64,000 nt of DNA from JBQTII01 sp052388275 (GTDB lineage Bacteria; Actinomycetota; Actinomycetes; Sporichthyales; Sporichthyaceae). The stretch is taken from assembly GCA_052388275.1 (NCBI GenBank), contig JBQTII010000063.1:1-64000 (forward strand), read 5' to 3'. The notes beneath the pieces are model-generated. The model saw nothing but the letters and a program-made list of their open reading frames with translations. It was not told where the DNA came from and searched no databases. Of the stretch, positions 1 through 9,175 are shown piece after piece. The position numbers and the translations under genes were made by a program. Positions within the stretch are counted from its first letter, which is position 1, and each line of letters begins with the position of its first letter.

Positions 1-32
1 GCCTGACCTAGAAGAGATAAGGAATCGCAGAC

Positions 33-296
33 ATGGCAGCAGATCCCGCGCTCGTTGAGTCGATCAAGGTCGCCGGCGGTCTCGTCGGTGGTGGCCTCGC
101 ACTCGGCGGCGGCGCCATCGGCGCGGCAATCGGTGACGGTCTCGCCGGTAGCGCCACCATCCAGGGTGTCGCCCGTCAGCCCGAGGCGCAGAGCCGCCTG
201 TTCACGATCTTCTTCCTCACCGTCGGTCTGTGTGAGGCGGCCTACTTCATCAACCTCGCCTTCATGGCGCTGTTCGTCTTCGTCATCGGGAAGTAA
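33..296 (+). CDS. atpE: ATP synthase F0 subunit c
   Basis: This 87-residue proteolipid forms the c-ring that carries protons through the membrane rotor. Two hydrophobic helices flank a polar loop with ARQPE at residues 47-51, the usual contact with gamma and epsilon. The ion-binding carboxylate is Glu68 in the second helix (LCEAAYF). The first helix is glycine-rich (GGGLALGGGAIGAAIGDG), as expected for tight ring packing. The start ATG has an AAGGA Shine-Dalgarno about 10 nt upstream. It is the first complete gene of the atp operon in the window; the a subunit (atpB) probably lies just upstream, outside the window. Identity is secure. Confidence 0.97.
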   Translation: MAADPALVESIKVAGGLVGGGLALGGGAIGAAIGDGLAGSATIQGVARQPEAQSRLFTIFFLTVGLCEAAYFINLAFMALFVFVIGK

Positions 297-302
297 CCAG
301 CC

Positions 303-797
303 ATGCTGCGTCTCGCTTACCACCTCCTCGCCGCGGAAGAAGGTGGCGTCGAGGAAGAGGAAGAGGACATCTTCCTCATCCCGAACGCGACGATGCTGGT
401 CGAGTTCGTGCTTTTCGGACTTGTGCTCTTCGTGGTGTGGAAGTTCATCGTTCCGCCGGTGGCGGCGGCAATGGCACAACGCGAGGCGAAGCTCGCCGGG
501 CAGCTTTCGGACACGGAGGCCGCGACCCGGATGATCACCGAAGCTCACCTCGCCTACGAGGCCGCCATGACCGAGGCCCGGGGCGAGGCGACGCGGTTGC
601 GCGAGGAGGCCCGGGCCACGCACAAGTCGATCGTTGACTCGGCGGCGGCCACGGCACAGGCGCAGGTGGACCAGATCACCGCCACCGCCCGGGCTCAGCT
701 GGGCGCTGAGCGGGACCAGGCGTTGGCTTCGCTGCAGGAGGATGTCTCGGCACTGGCGGGTCAGCTCGCCGGGCGAGTGGTGGGGGAGCCCGTATGA
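303..797 (+). CDS. atpF: ATP synthase F0 subunit b (first copy)
   Basis: The 164-residue protein has an acidic N-terminus (GGVEEEEED), one membrane helix at about residues 27-49, and then a long charged, alanine-rich helical stalk. This is the layout of a peripheral-stalk b subunit that joins F0 to F1. It starts 6 nt after atpE and overlaps the next gene by 4 nt (ATGA), so it is translationally coupled. A second b-like gene follows, so the stator is probably a b/b' heterodimer. Which copy corresponds to mycobacterial AtpF and which to the b part of the mycobacterial b-delta fusion is inference; this shorter copy looks like the free AtpF. Confidence 0.9.
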   Translation: MLRLAYHLLAAEEGGVEEEEEDIFLIPNATMLVEFVLFGLVLFVVWKFIVPPVAAAMAQREAKLAGQLSDTEAATRMITEAHLAYEAAMTEARGEATRLREEARATHKSIVDSAAATAQAQVDQITATARAQLGAERDQALASLQEDVSALAGQLAGRVVGEPV

Positions 798-1378
798 GCA
801 TGAGTCAGTCCGTAGGCGATGCGGTCTCGGGTGATCAGTTCTCCCGCGAGGTGATCCTCGCCGCCGGCGCCAAGGCGCAGATTATCGAGTTCATCGGCTT
901 CGCGATCGTGATGCTGGTGCTGCTGCGCTTCATCGTCCCGCTGATCTCGAAAATGATGACCGCCCAGCAGGAGGCGATCGCCACCAAGCTGGCGGCGAGT
1001 GAGGCCGCGGCCCAGAAGCTGGCCGAGGCCAAGGCTGCCTATGACAACGCGATCGCCGAGGCACAGGCCGAGGCCGAGCGACTGCGAGCGGATGCCCAGC
1101 TGCAGCACGACGCGATCGTCGCGGAGTCGGCCGCCTCGGCCCGCGCCAAGGCGGACGAGATCACCGCTCGCTCCCGTGAGGCCCTCGAGGCCGAGCGGGT
1201 GCAGGCGATCCGCACCCTGCAGGCCGAGATTGCCGCCCTCGTGGTCTCCACCGCCGAGCGGGCTGTCCTGGATTCGCTCTCCGACGCCGCTCGCCAGCGC
1301 CGGATCACCGACCGCTTCCTTGCCGAGCTTGAGTCGGGAGCCTTGCGCGACTCGGCCACGACAGCGGGTTCGGCATGA
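794..1378 (+). CDS. ATP synthase F0 subunit b, second copy (b')
   Basis: This 194-residue protein has a membrane helix near residues 29-49 (IGFAIVMLVLLRFIVPLIS), then an alanine/glutamate-rich coiled stalk and a C-terminal segment resembling the end of b subunits. It overlaps the first b gene and atpH by 4 nt each. In mycobacteria the corresponding b domain is fused to delta as one protein; here the b and delta parts are separate genes with an ATGA junction. Two b genes in one operon are common in cyanobacteria and alphaproteobacteria but many actinomycetes have one. The family call is firm; the stator arrangement is inferred. Confidence 0.88.
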   Translation: MSMSQSVGDAVSGDQFSREVILAAGAKAQIIEFIGFAIVMLVLLRFIVPLISKMMTAQQEAIATKLAASEAAAQKLAEAKAAYDNAIAEAQAEAERLRADAQLQHDAIVAESAASARAKADEITARSREALEAERVQAIRTLQAEIAALVVSTAERAVLDSLSDAARQRRITDRFLAELESGALRDSATTAGSA

Positions 1379-2193
1379 GGGGCGCCAGCCGCACTGCCCT
1401 CGCCGCCGCGATCGCGCGCTACGACGAGGTCGCCTCCGGCCTCGACGCGGCGGGGTACGCGCGCCTCTCGGACGAACTGTTCGGCGTGCTGCACGTCGTG
1501 GACACCGAGCACATCCTGCGCCGCTCCCTGTCGGACCCGAGCCGCCTCGGCAGCGCGAAGTCCGAGGTGGCCAGGGTGCTGTTTGAGGGCAAGATCAGCA
1601 CGCAGGCCCTGGAGGTCGTCGTCGCGGTGGTCGCCCAGCGGTGGTCACGGCCCAGTGAGATGGCTGATGGCATCGAGAACCTGGCGCTGCTCGCCGAGAT
1701 CTCCCGCGCCGAGGTCGACGCGGTGCTGGACGACCTGGAGGATGAGCTGTTCCGCTTCGGGCGGATCGTGGAGAGCCGGCCCGCCCTGCGGGACGCCTTG
1801 ATCGGTGCCGGCGTTCCGGCACAGAGCAAGGCGGACCTCATCGCTGCCCTTCTCGGCGGCCGGGTGACGCCGTCGGCCGGCCGGCTGATCACCGAGGTTG
1901 TCACGCACTCGCGCGGTCGTAGCCCCGAACGCTCCCTCGCGGTGGTGGGTAAGGCCGTCAGCGATCGCCGCCGGCGGCTGGTCGCGATCGTGCGCTCCGC
2001 GGTGCCGCTCGCGCAGGACGAGAAGGACCGCCTCTCCTCGGCCCTGGCCGGGATTTACGGCAAGGCAGTCCAGATCAAGGCCGAGGTCGACCCGTCGGTG
2101 CTGGGCGGTCTCGCCGTCCAGGTCGGCGACGAGGTTGTCGACGGCACCATCTCCGGTCGTCTCGACCGGCTCAAGCGGCGCTTCGAGCGCTGA
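1375..2193 (+). CDS. atpH: ATP synthase F1 subunit delta
   Basis: The 272-residue protein is the OSCP/delta subunit that caps the peripheral stalk on F1. It is longer than the roughly 180-residue E. coli protein; the extra length is typical of actinobacterial delta. The C-terminal part has the conserved delta signature (VQIKAEVDPSVLGGLAVQVG, then GTISGRLDRLKR). It begins inside the stop of the second b gene (4-nt overlap) and is followed by a 61-nt gap before atpA that contains a small CCCCG/CGGGG hairpin. Unlike in mycobacteria it is not fused to b. Confidence 0.95.
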   Translation: MRGASRTALAAAIARYDEVASGLDAAGYARLSDELFGVLHVVDTEHILRRSLSDPSRLGSAKSEVARVLFEGKISTQALEVVVAVVAQRWSRPSEMADGIENLALLAEISRAEVDAVLDDLEDELFRFGRIVESRPALRDALIGAGVPAQSKADLIAALLGGRVTPSAGRLITEVVTHSRGRSPERSLAVVGKAVSDRRRRLVAIVRSAVPLAQDEKDRLSSALAGIYGKAVQIKAEVDPSVLGGLAVQVGDEVVDGTISGRLDRLKRRFER

Positions 2194-2254
2194 GAACCCC
2201 GCACGGGGACATGACCACTCGAACGCTGAGCACAAAGAATCAAGGAGAAGACAG

Positions 2255-3892
2255 ATGGCGGAGCTGACTATCCGGCCGGACGAGATCCGGGAAGCGCTCG
2301 AGCGCTTCGTGTCGGGTTATTCACCCGAAGCCCCCACGCGTGACGAGGTCGGCACGGTGATCGAGCGCGGCGACGGCATCGCCCGCGTTGAGGGTCTGCC
2401 GTCCACGATGGCCAACGAGCTGCTGGAGTTCGCCGACGGCACCCGCGGCCTGGCGCAGAACCTCGACGTCCGGGAGATCGGCGTCGTCGTGCTCGGTGAT
2501 GCCTCCAGTGTCGCCGAGGGCCAGCAGGTCCGCCGGACCGGCGAGGTGCTCTCGGTCCCGGTCGGCGATGCCTTCCTGGGCCGGGTCGTGGACTCCCTCG
2601 GGAACCCGCTCGACGGTCTGGGCGCCGTGGAGGCCAGCGAACGCCGCATCTTGGAGCTGCAGGCCCCCTCGGTCGTCGAGCGCCAGCCGGTCACCGAGCC
2701 GATGCAGACCGGGATCAAGGCCATCGACGCGATGACCCCGATCGGGCGTGGCCAGCGCCAGCTCATCATCGGGGACCGCCAGACCGGCAAGACCACGATC
2801 GCGATCGACACGATCCTGAACCAGAAGGCGAACTGGGACTCAGGCGACCCGAAGCTGCAGGTCCGCTGCATCTATGTCGCCGTCGGGCAAAAGGGTTCGA
2901 CGATCGCCGCGGCGCGTCAGGCACTCGCCGACGCCGGGGCCCTGGAGTACACCACCATCGTCGCGGCCCCCGCCTCGGACCCGGCCGGCTTCAAGTACAT
3001 CGCGCCCTACACCGGCTCGGCGATCGGGCAGCACTGGATGTACCAGGGCAAGCACGTCCTGATCGTGTTCGATGACCTGTCCAAGCAGGCCGACGCCTAC
3101 CGCGCCGTCTCGCTGCTGCTGCGCCGTCCGCCCGGTCGCGAGGCTTTTCCCGGCGACGTGTTCTACCTGCACTCGCGGTTGCTGGAGCGCTGCGCGAAGC
3201 TTTCCGACGCGCTCGGCGCCGGCTCCATGACCGGCCTGCCGATCATCGAGACCAAGGGCAACGACGTCTCGGCCTACATCCCGACCAACGTCATCTCGAT
3301 CACCGACGGTCAGTGCTTCCTCGAGGCCGACCTGTTCAACGCCGGGGTCCGCCCCGCGATCAACGTGGGTGTCTCGGTCTCCCGCGTCGGTGGCGCGGCG
3401 CAGGTCAAGGCCATGAAGAAGGTCGCCGGCACCCTGCGTCTGGCCCTGTCGCAGTACCGCGACCTGGAGGCCTTCGCGGCCTTCGCCTCCGACCTGGACG
3501 CGGCCTCCCGTGCGCAGCTCGAGCGTGGCGCGAGGATGATCGAGTTGCTCAAGCAGCCCCAGTTCTCCCCATTCTCGGTCGACCGCCAGGTCGCCTCGAT
3601 CTGGGCCGGCACCACCGGTCAGCTCGACGAGGTACCGGTCGCGGACATCCGCCGCTTCGAGGACGAATTCCTGGAGTACCTCGAGCTCAAGCACAAGGGC
3701 ACCCTGGACACGATCCGCACCACCGGTCAGCTCTCCGATGAGGATCTGGCGGTCTTCTTGGACGCGATCACCGTCTTCAAGAAGGGCTTCACGACCTCCT
3801 CGGGTCAGTCGCTGACCAAGGAGGCCGCGGTGGCCGCCATGGACGACGAGGACGTCGACCAGGAGAAGATCACCAAGGTGAAGAAGGCCTAG
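2255..3892 (+). CDS. atpA: ATP synthase F1 subunit alpha
   Basis: The 545-residue regulatory nucleotide-binding subunit alternates with beta in the F1 head. Walker A is GDRQTGKT at residues 173-180, and the N-terminal beta barrel (residues about 30-100) and the C-terminal helical domain are complete. The ATG at 2255 was chosen because AAGGAGAAG ends 4 nt before it and the product MAELTIRPDE matches the family start; the open frame extends further upstream only as read-through of atpH in another frame. It ends in TAG, 4 nt before atpG. Confidence 0.98.
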   Translation: MAELTIRPDEIREALERFVSGYSPEAPTRDEVGTVIERGDGIARVEGLPSTMANELLEFADGTRGLAQNLDVREIGVVVLGDASSVAEGQQVRRTGEVLSVPVGDAFLGRVVDSLGNPLDGLGAVEASERRILELQAPSVVERQPVTEPMQTGIKAIDAMTPIGRGQRQLIIGDRQTGKTTIAIDTILNQKANWDSGDPKLQVRCIYVAVGQKGSTIAAARQALADAGALEYTTIVAAPASDPAGFKYIAPYTGSAIGQHWMYQGKHVLIVFDDLSKQADAYRAVSLLLRRPPGREAFPGDVFYLHSRLLERCAKLSDALGAGSMTGLPIIETKGNDVSAYIPTNVISITDGQCFLEADLFNAGVRPAINVGVSVSRVGGAAQVKAMKKVAGTLRLALSQYRDLEAFAAFASDLDAASRAQLERGARMIELLKQPQFSPFSVDRQVASIWAGTTGQLDEVPVADIRRFEDEFLEYLELKHKGTLDTIRTTGQLSDEDLAVFLDAITVFKKGFTTSSGQSLTKEAAVAAMDDEDVDQEKITKVKKA

Positions 3893-3896
3893 GCGA

Positions 3897-4838
3897 ATGG
3901 GCGCCCAACTTCGGGTCTTCCGCCAGCGGATCAGGTCGGTCAAGTCGACCGCCAAGATCACGCGCGCCCAGGAACTGATCGCCTCCTCGCGGATCATCAA
4001 GGCCCAGCAGCGCACGGTGGCGGCCCAGCCGTACTCGCGTGCCATCACGCGCGCGGTCACGGCGCTGGTCAGTCAGGCCGGTTCGGTCGACCACCCGCTG
4101 CTGACCGAGAAGAAGGCGGCGGCCACCCGCTCGGCCGTGGTGCTGCTGACCTCGGACCGCGGCTTCTGTGGTGGCTTCAACGCCAACCTGCTGCGGGAGG
4201 GCGAGGCGTTGACCACGCTGCTGCGGGAGGAAGGCAGCACTGTCGTCCCCTACGTCGCCGGACGCAAGGGCACCACCTGGTACCGGTTCCGCAAGCGCGC
4301 CATGGCGGGGGAGTGGAGCGGGTTCTCCGACCGGCCCACCTTCGAGGACGCCAAGGCCATCGCGGAGACAGTGTTCGACGCGTTCAACTCCCAGACCGAG
4401 GAGGGCGGTGTCGACGAGATCCACCTCGTCTACACCGAATTCGTCTCGATGCTGACCCAGCGGGTCACCGTCCGGCGCATCCTTCCGCTCGAGATCGAGG
4501 AGGTCGACGAGGGTTCCGCCGCGGCGAGCGCCGCCGCCGGGGACTCCGGTGGTCCGCTGCCGCAGTACGACTATGAGCCCGACGAGGCCGAGGTGCTCGA
4601 CGCGCTGCTCCCCCGCTATGTGGAGAGCCGCTTCTACTACGCGCTGCTCACCTCGGCCGCCTCGGAGTTCGCCGCGCGCCGGCGGGCAATGAAGTCGGCC
4701 ACCGACAACGCCAACGAACTTGTCGACATCCTCACGCGCTCGGCCAACCAGGCCCGGCAGGCCGAGATCACCCAGGAAATCAGCGAGATCGTCGGTGGCG
4801 CCAATGCGCTGGCCGACGCATCCGCGGGAAGTGAATGA
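3897..4838 (+). CDS. atpG: ATP synthase F1 subunit gamma
   Basis: This 313-residue central shaft subunit has the conserved N-terminal helix (MGAQLRVFRQRIRSVKSTAK) and C-terminal helix (RRAMKSATDNANELVDIL) that form the coiled coil, with the Rossmann-like domain between them (LLTSDRGFCGGFNANLLRE). An inserted low-complexity loop, GSAAASAAAGDSGG near residue 205, is an actinobacterial-type insertion. It is tightly spaced after atpA (4 nt) and 7 nt before the atpD start. Confidence 0.97.
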   Translation: MGAQLRVFRQRIRSVKSTAKITRAQELIASSRIIKAQQRTVAAQPYSRAITRAVTALVSQAGSVDHPLLTEKKAAATRSAVVLLTSDRGFCGGFNANLLREGEALTTLLREEGSTVVPYVAGRKGTTWYRFRKRAMAGEWSGFSDRPTFEDAKAIAETVFDAFNSQTEEGGVDEIHLVYTEFVSMLTQRVTVRRILPLEIEEVDEGSAAASAAAGDSGGPLPQYDYEPDEAEVLDALLPRYVESRFYYALLTSAASEFAARRRAMKSATDNANELVDILTRSANQARQAEITQEISEIVGGANALADASAGSE

Positions 4839-4845
4839 GAGTCAG

Positions 4846-6276
<1,431 letters not shown>

Positions 6277-6333
6277 GCGACCGATGCGAAGCGAGGTGCG
6301 ACCGTGAGCGAGCGCAGCGAGCGAGCCAACAAG

Positions 6334-6390
6334 GACAGTGCACTGTCGCTCATTGGGTGGCCGAGCGCTAGCGAGGTTACCCAATGAGTG
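6334..6390 (+). promoter_or_regulatory. Palindromes in the atpD-atpC spacer; hairpin over the atpC start
   Basis: Two structures lie in the spacer. GACAGTGCACTGTC at 6334-6347 is a perfect 14-nt palindrome. CTCATTGGGT at 6349-6358 is an exact reverse complement of ACCCAATGAG at 6379-6388, and the atpC start codon (6384-6386) is in the 3' arm. The only Shine-Dalgarno, GAGG at 6373-6376, sits in the 20-nt loop beside a CGCTAGCG palindrome. Upstream, at about 6305-6325, lies a GAGCGAGCGCAGCGAGCGAG repeat. Folding would hide the start codon, which suggests lowered epsilon translation; this is inference. Confidence 0.6.
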
Positions 6391-6767
6391 CTGACACGCT
6401 GCAGGTCGACGTCGTCGCTCCGGACCGCAATGTCTACCGCGGTCCGGCGACTATCGTTATCGCGCGCACCCTGGAGGGTGAGCTAGGCGTACTCAAAGGT
6501 CACGTTCCGGTCTTCGGTGTGCTCGAGTCCGGCCCGGTCATCATCCGGACGCCGGACGGGGAGAGCATCACCGCGGCGGTGCACGGCGGCTTCATCTCCG
6601 TCGCGGACGACCTGGTGACGGTGCTCGCCGAGACCGCGGAACTCTCCAGCGACATCGACGTGGCCCGCGCCCAGCGTGCGCTCGAGCGGGCCAAGGCCGA
6701 CGGTGAGGCCGACAGCCCGGCCGCCAAGCGGGCCGAGACCCGGCTGAAAGCCGCCGGCCGGAACTAG
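6384..6767 (+). CDS. atpC: ATP synthase F1 subunit epsilon
   Basis: The 127-residue subunit regulates rotation and links gamma to the c-ring. It has the N-terminal beta sandwich (LQVDVVAPDRNVYRGPA, then GELGVLKGHVPVFGVLESG) and a C-terminal helical hairpin rich in Ala, Lys and Arg. Length is normal for actinobacteria. The ATG at 6384 is preceded by GAGG but lies within a perfect 10-bp hairpin stem, described separately. Stop is TAG. Confidence 0.96.
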   Translation: MSADTLQVDVVAPDRNVYRGPATIVIARTLEGELGVLKGHVPVFGVLESGPVIIRTPDGESITAAVHGGFISVADDLVTVLAETAELSSDIDVARAQRALERAKADGEADSPAAKRAETRLKAAGRN

Positions 6768-6796
6768 GTCGCCCGGGGGGGCATGAGGGGGCACGG

Positions 6797-7231
6797 GTGC
6801 TGGTCATCGCGGTGGACGTGGTGCTCGTGCTGCTCGTCGCGGCGCTCGCGCTGGGCCTGATTCTGACGCTCCGTCGCGCCCTGCTGACGCGCCGCGCGGG
6901 AACGTTTCGGGCGAGCCTGCGCCGCGGCGCTCATGACGACGGGGACGGCTGGTCCTATGGAATCGGCCGGTACCACGGTGACCGGATCGAGTGGTATCGC
7001 TTGTTCAGTCTGGCGCCCCGGCCCAAACACGTCCTCACCCGCAAGCTGCTGATGATCCAGCACCGTCGCCCGGTCTCCCCGGCGGAGCTGCACTCGGTTC
7101 CCCTCGGTTCTCTGGTCGCCGTCTGCAGCCACGCCGGGCTGAACGTCGAGCTGGCGACGACGCCCGCGTCGATGACCGGCTTGCTGTCCTGGGTCGAGGC
7201 TGCCCCGCCCCGCGACCCGATGACGAACTGA
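6797..7231 (+). CDS. DUF2550 family membrane protein
   Basis: The 144-residue protein has one N-terminal membrane helix (residues about 3-25, VIAVDVVLVLLVAALALGLI) and a soluble domain with WSYGIGRYHGDRIEWYRLFS, LAPRPKHVLTR and a C-terminal LNVELATTPASMTGLLSW. This is the DUF2550 pattern, and the position directly after atpC is conserved in many actinobacteria. Function is not known to me. The start is GTG at 6797, 29 nt after atpC, so it is probably co-transcribed with the atp operon. Confidence 0.85.
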   Translation: MLVIAVDVVLVLLVAALALGLILTLRRALLTRRAGTFRASLRRGAHDDGDGWSYGIGRYHGDRIEWYRLFSLAPRPKHVLTRKLLMIQHRRPVSPAELHSVPLGSLVAVCSHAGLNVELATTPASMTGLLSWVEAAPPRDPMTN

Positions 7232-7264
7232 GGCCGCACCCAACACGGTGATGGGGGGGCAAAC

Positions 7265-7438
7265 TCACGCCGGGACGGGGGCCTTGTCCACGATCATGTC
7301 GCACATCGCCGTTCAGGCAGCGTCGGCTTTCGGGGTCGCCTCGACCCGCTGCGCTCCGTCTGCCAGGGCTTTCTCCAAGACCTTGCCGACGAAGGAGACC
7401 TGCTTCTCGATCAGCGGCGGATGGGAGACGAAGTGCTG
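7265..7438 (-). pseudogene. C-terminal remnant of a flavin monooxygenase
   Basis: Reading the minus strand from 7438 gives HPPLIEKQVSFVGKVLEKAL, then DGAQRVEATPKADAA, a TGA at 7313-7315, then TAMCDMIVDKAPVPA and a final TGA at 7265-7267. The IE-x-qV and IEATPEAEaaW pattern is the usual C-terminal end of Baeyer-Villiger-type flavin monooxygenases. The TGA falls where the family has Trp, so TGG to TGA is the likely change. No N-terminal part is present: the remnant abuts the VapC stop codon. It is not related to the C-terminus of the monooxygenase at the right edge of the window. Confidence 0.5.
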
Positions 7439-7855
7439 TCAAGGAAGGACGGAGAATCCCTCGCGGCGTGCGGCGTCGCGCAGCCGTTCGTCGAGGCAGA
7501 CGAACTCCAGGGTGCTCGGGTGACCCTCGCTGGCCTGCAATCCGGCGGCCAGCTGGGCGGCGTCGGCTGCCCGCAGCGGATGCACGCGCAGGACCCGGCG
7601 GGCACTCTGGCGAACCCGGGGGCTGGGCTGGACCTCGGTCCAGCTCATGGCGAGTGCGTCCAGATTGGCATAGGCCTTCGCTACCTCGGCCGTCCCACCT
7701 TCGCGTTCGTGCCGTGCGAGCGCGGACACGCATTCGAGTTCGGTGGCCCACCACACGAGCAGGTCAGGGTCCTGCCGAAAAACGCTCTGGACGAGGTCCG
7801 TGGCCTCTTCCTCGACGAGCAGGGGCACCGCTGCGGAGCTGTCCCAGAACTTCAT
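7439..7855 (-). CDS. vapC: PIN-domain toxin (VapC family)
   Basis: The 138-residue protein begins MKFWDSSAAVPLLVEE, with the first PIN acidic residue at Asp5. It continues with a central acidic helix (TELECVSALARHE) and the conserved Asp in RAADAAQLAAGL, then FVCLDERLRDAARREGF at the end. These carboxylates form the metal site of PIN ribonucleases, which cut tRNA or rRNA when freed from antitoxin. It overlaps the antitoxin gene by 4 nt (ATGA) and is downstream of it, the standard order. Target is unknown. Confidence 0.88.
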   Translation of the reverse strand: MKFWDSSAAVPLLVEEEATDLVQSVFRQDPDLLVWWATELECVSALARHEREGGTAEVAKAYANLDALAMSWTEVQPSPRVRQSARRVLRVHPLRAADAAQLAAGLQASEGHPSTLEFVCLDERLRDAARREGFSVLP

Positions 7856-8169
7856 CGCCCCTCCCGGCGTTCCGAGAGCAGATGCTCCAGAACGCTCGGC
7901 GTGCCGGGAGTGCGCGGTGGGGGTGCGGCCAGGATTCGCTCGATCGTTGCGCTGTCGAGGTTCCTTGTCGGGCGCTTGATCACTCCGGCGCGTTCCAGCC
8001 GGGACACGCGTGCTTCGTCGCTCGCGATACTGGTGCTGGCACTCACCGCGGATTCCAGCCGCGCCACCGGAACCCCCCGGTCGGTGATCACCACCGTTTC
8101 GCCACTCTTGACCAAGTCGATCAGGGCGGACAGGCCGTTCTTCGCTTCGGTGATGCTCGCAGTCTTCAT
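7852..8169 (-). CDS. Phd/YefM-type antitoxin
   Basis: The 105-residue protein has the Phd/YefM DNA-binding N-terminus (ITEAKNGLSALIDLVKSGE, then VVITDRGVPVARLES) and a less conserved C-terminal tail that would wrap the PIN toxin (EHLLSERR). Longer than typical 75-90 residue members because of a linker with NLDSATIERILAAPPP. It is translated first and is coupled to vapC. Such antitoxins usually repress their own promoter; the promoter would lie in the short gap at 8170-8257. Confidence 0.87.
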   Translation of the reverse strand: MKTASITEAKNGLSALIDLVKSGETVVITDRGVPVARLESAVSASTSIASDEARVSRLERAGVIKRPTRNLDSATIERILAAPPPRTPGTPSVLEHLLSERREGR

Positions 8170-8257
8170 CAGGCTAGAATAGCCATCTTCTCCAGGTTAT
8201 TCGAGCCTTATGAATGAGGAGTGCGACAGGTGTGCCTGTCTACCGTGCGCCCGCTCG

Positions 8258-8827
8258 CTATCGGTTGGCGCCGGGCACCCAGAGGACGTCGCCTTGGGGG
8301 TTAGCGACCCGGGCGAGGATGAACAGCAGATCCGAGAGCCGGTTGAGGTACTTGGCCGGCAGGACGCTGGTGGTGTCCGGGTGCTCCTCGAGTGCCGACC
8401 ACGCGGAGCGCTCCGCCCGGCGGGCCACGGTGCGCGCCACGTGGAGCAGTGCGGCGCCGGGGGTGCCCGCGGGCAGAATGAAACTGCGCAGCTTCTCCAG
8501 GCTGTCGTTGTAGTGATCGCAGGCGGATTCGAGGCGCTCGATGTCGGCTTCGGCGATGCGCAGCGGGGGGTAGGCGGGGTCCGGGGTGATCGGGTTGCAC
8601 AGGTCGGCCCCGACATCGAAGAGGTCATTCTGAATGCGCGTCAGCAGCTTCACTAGGTCATCGCTGAGGTGGCCGAGCGCGATCGCGACGCCGATCGCGG
8701 AGTTCGCCTCGTCGACGTCGGCGTAGGCCGCCAAGCGCGGATCGTTCTTGGAGGTCCGTGTGAAGTCGCCGAGTGCCGTCGTCCCGTCGTCGCCGGTCTT
8801 GGTGTAGATCCGCGTCAGGTTGACCAT
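8258..8827 (-). CDS. PduO-type ATP:cob(I)alamin adenosyltransferase
   Basis: The 189-residue enzyme transfers adenosyl from ATP to cob(I)alamin to make coenzyme B12. The N-terminal ATP-binding motif is TRIYTKTGDDGTTALGDFTR, and the C-terminal signature is RTVARRAERSAW followed by YLNRLSDLLFILAR. It supplies the cofactor needed by the mutase at 11924, 3 kb away. A small hairpin (GACAGG/CCTGTC, 8225-8240) follows its stop and could terminate transcription. Confidence 0.94.
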   Translation of the reverse strand: MVNLTRIYTKTGDDGTTALGDFTRTSKNDPRLAAYADVDEANSAIGVAIALGHLSDDLVKLLTRIQNDLFDVGADLCNPITPDPAYPPLRIAEADIERLESACDHYNDSLEKLRSFILPAGTPGAALLHVARTVARRAERSAWSALEEHPDTTSVLPAKYLNRLSDLLFILARVANPQGDVLWVPGANR

Positions 8828-9175
8828 GAGGTCAGCCTACGAGGGCGAGCGCTACGGGATTGACGCGACGGGGTCGAAGAAGCGCAGCCTCGCAAAACGT
8901 CCGAACCCGCGGTCCCGGACAAGGTGCGGCGCCGGCGATCAGGGGGGAGTCGCCGGCGCCGCATTTCCTACGGGGGGAATCAGGGGTTGTTACGCACCCA
9001 GGTGCCGATGTTGATCACCGAGACCACCTCGTCGTCACCAGGGGTGAGCCTATGCACCGGATGTCCGGCCTGTCCGGCGAATCCAGAAAGATCCACTTCG
9101 TCGCCGCAACCGGGCTCAGTCCGCGGGCGCAGGAAGCCCGGCGAGTGCGGTGCACGTGGCCGTTCAGGAACAACG
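8828..9175. other. Intergenic stretch with strong hairpin and an orphan open frame
   Basis: No confident gene in 348 nt. A perfect 14-bp inverted repeat lies inside it (separate entry). On the minus strand, the frame ending at the TGA at 8980-8982 reads VDLSGFAGQAGHPVHRLTPG then DDEVVSVINIGTWVRNNP, which looks protein-like, but it has no clear start or Shine-Dalgarno and is out of frame with the GerMN gene upstream. It may be a remnant or a frameshifted extension of that gene. Confidence 0.4.
8925..8963 (-). terminator. Strong GC hairpin downstream of the GerMN gene
   Basis: TGCGGCGCCGGCGA at 8925-8938 pairs perfectly with 8950-8963, with an 11-nt loop. It lies between two minus-strand genes, after the GerMN gene and before the adenosyltransferase start, so it probably ends transcription of the former. 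There is no clear U-tract on the minus strand, as is common in actinobacterial terminators. Confidence 0.6.

Noticed and set aside
1645..2235. Long antisense frames across atp, cyclase and polA genes
   Set aside because: They are shadow frames typical of GC-rich coding DNA and show no protein family features.
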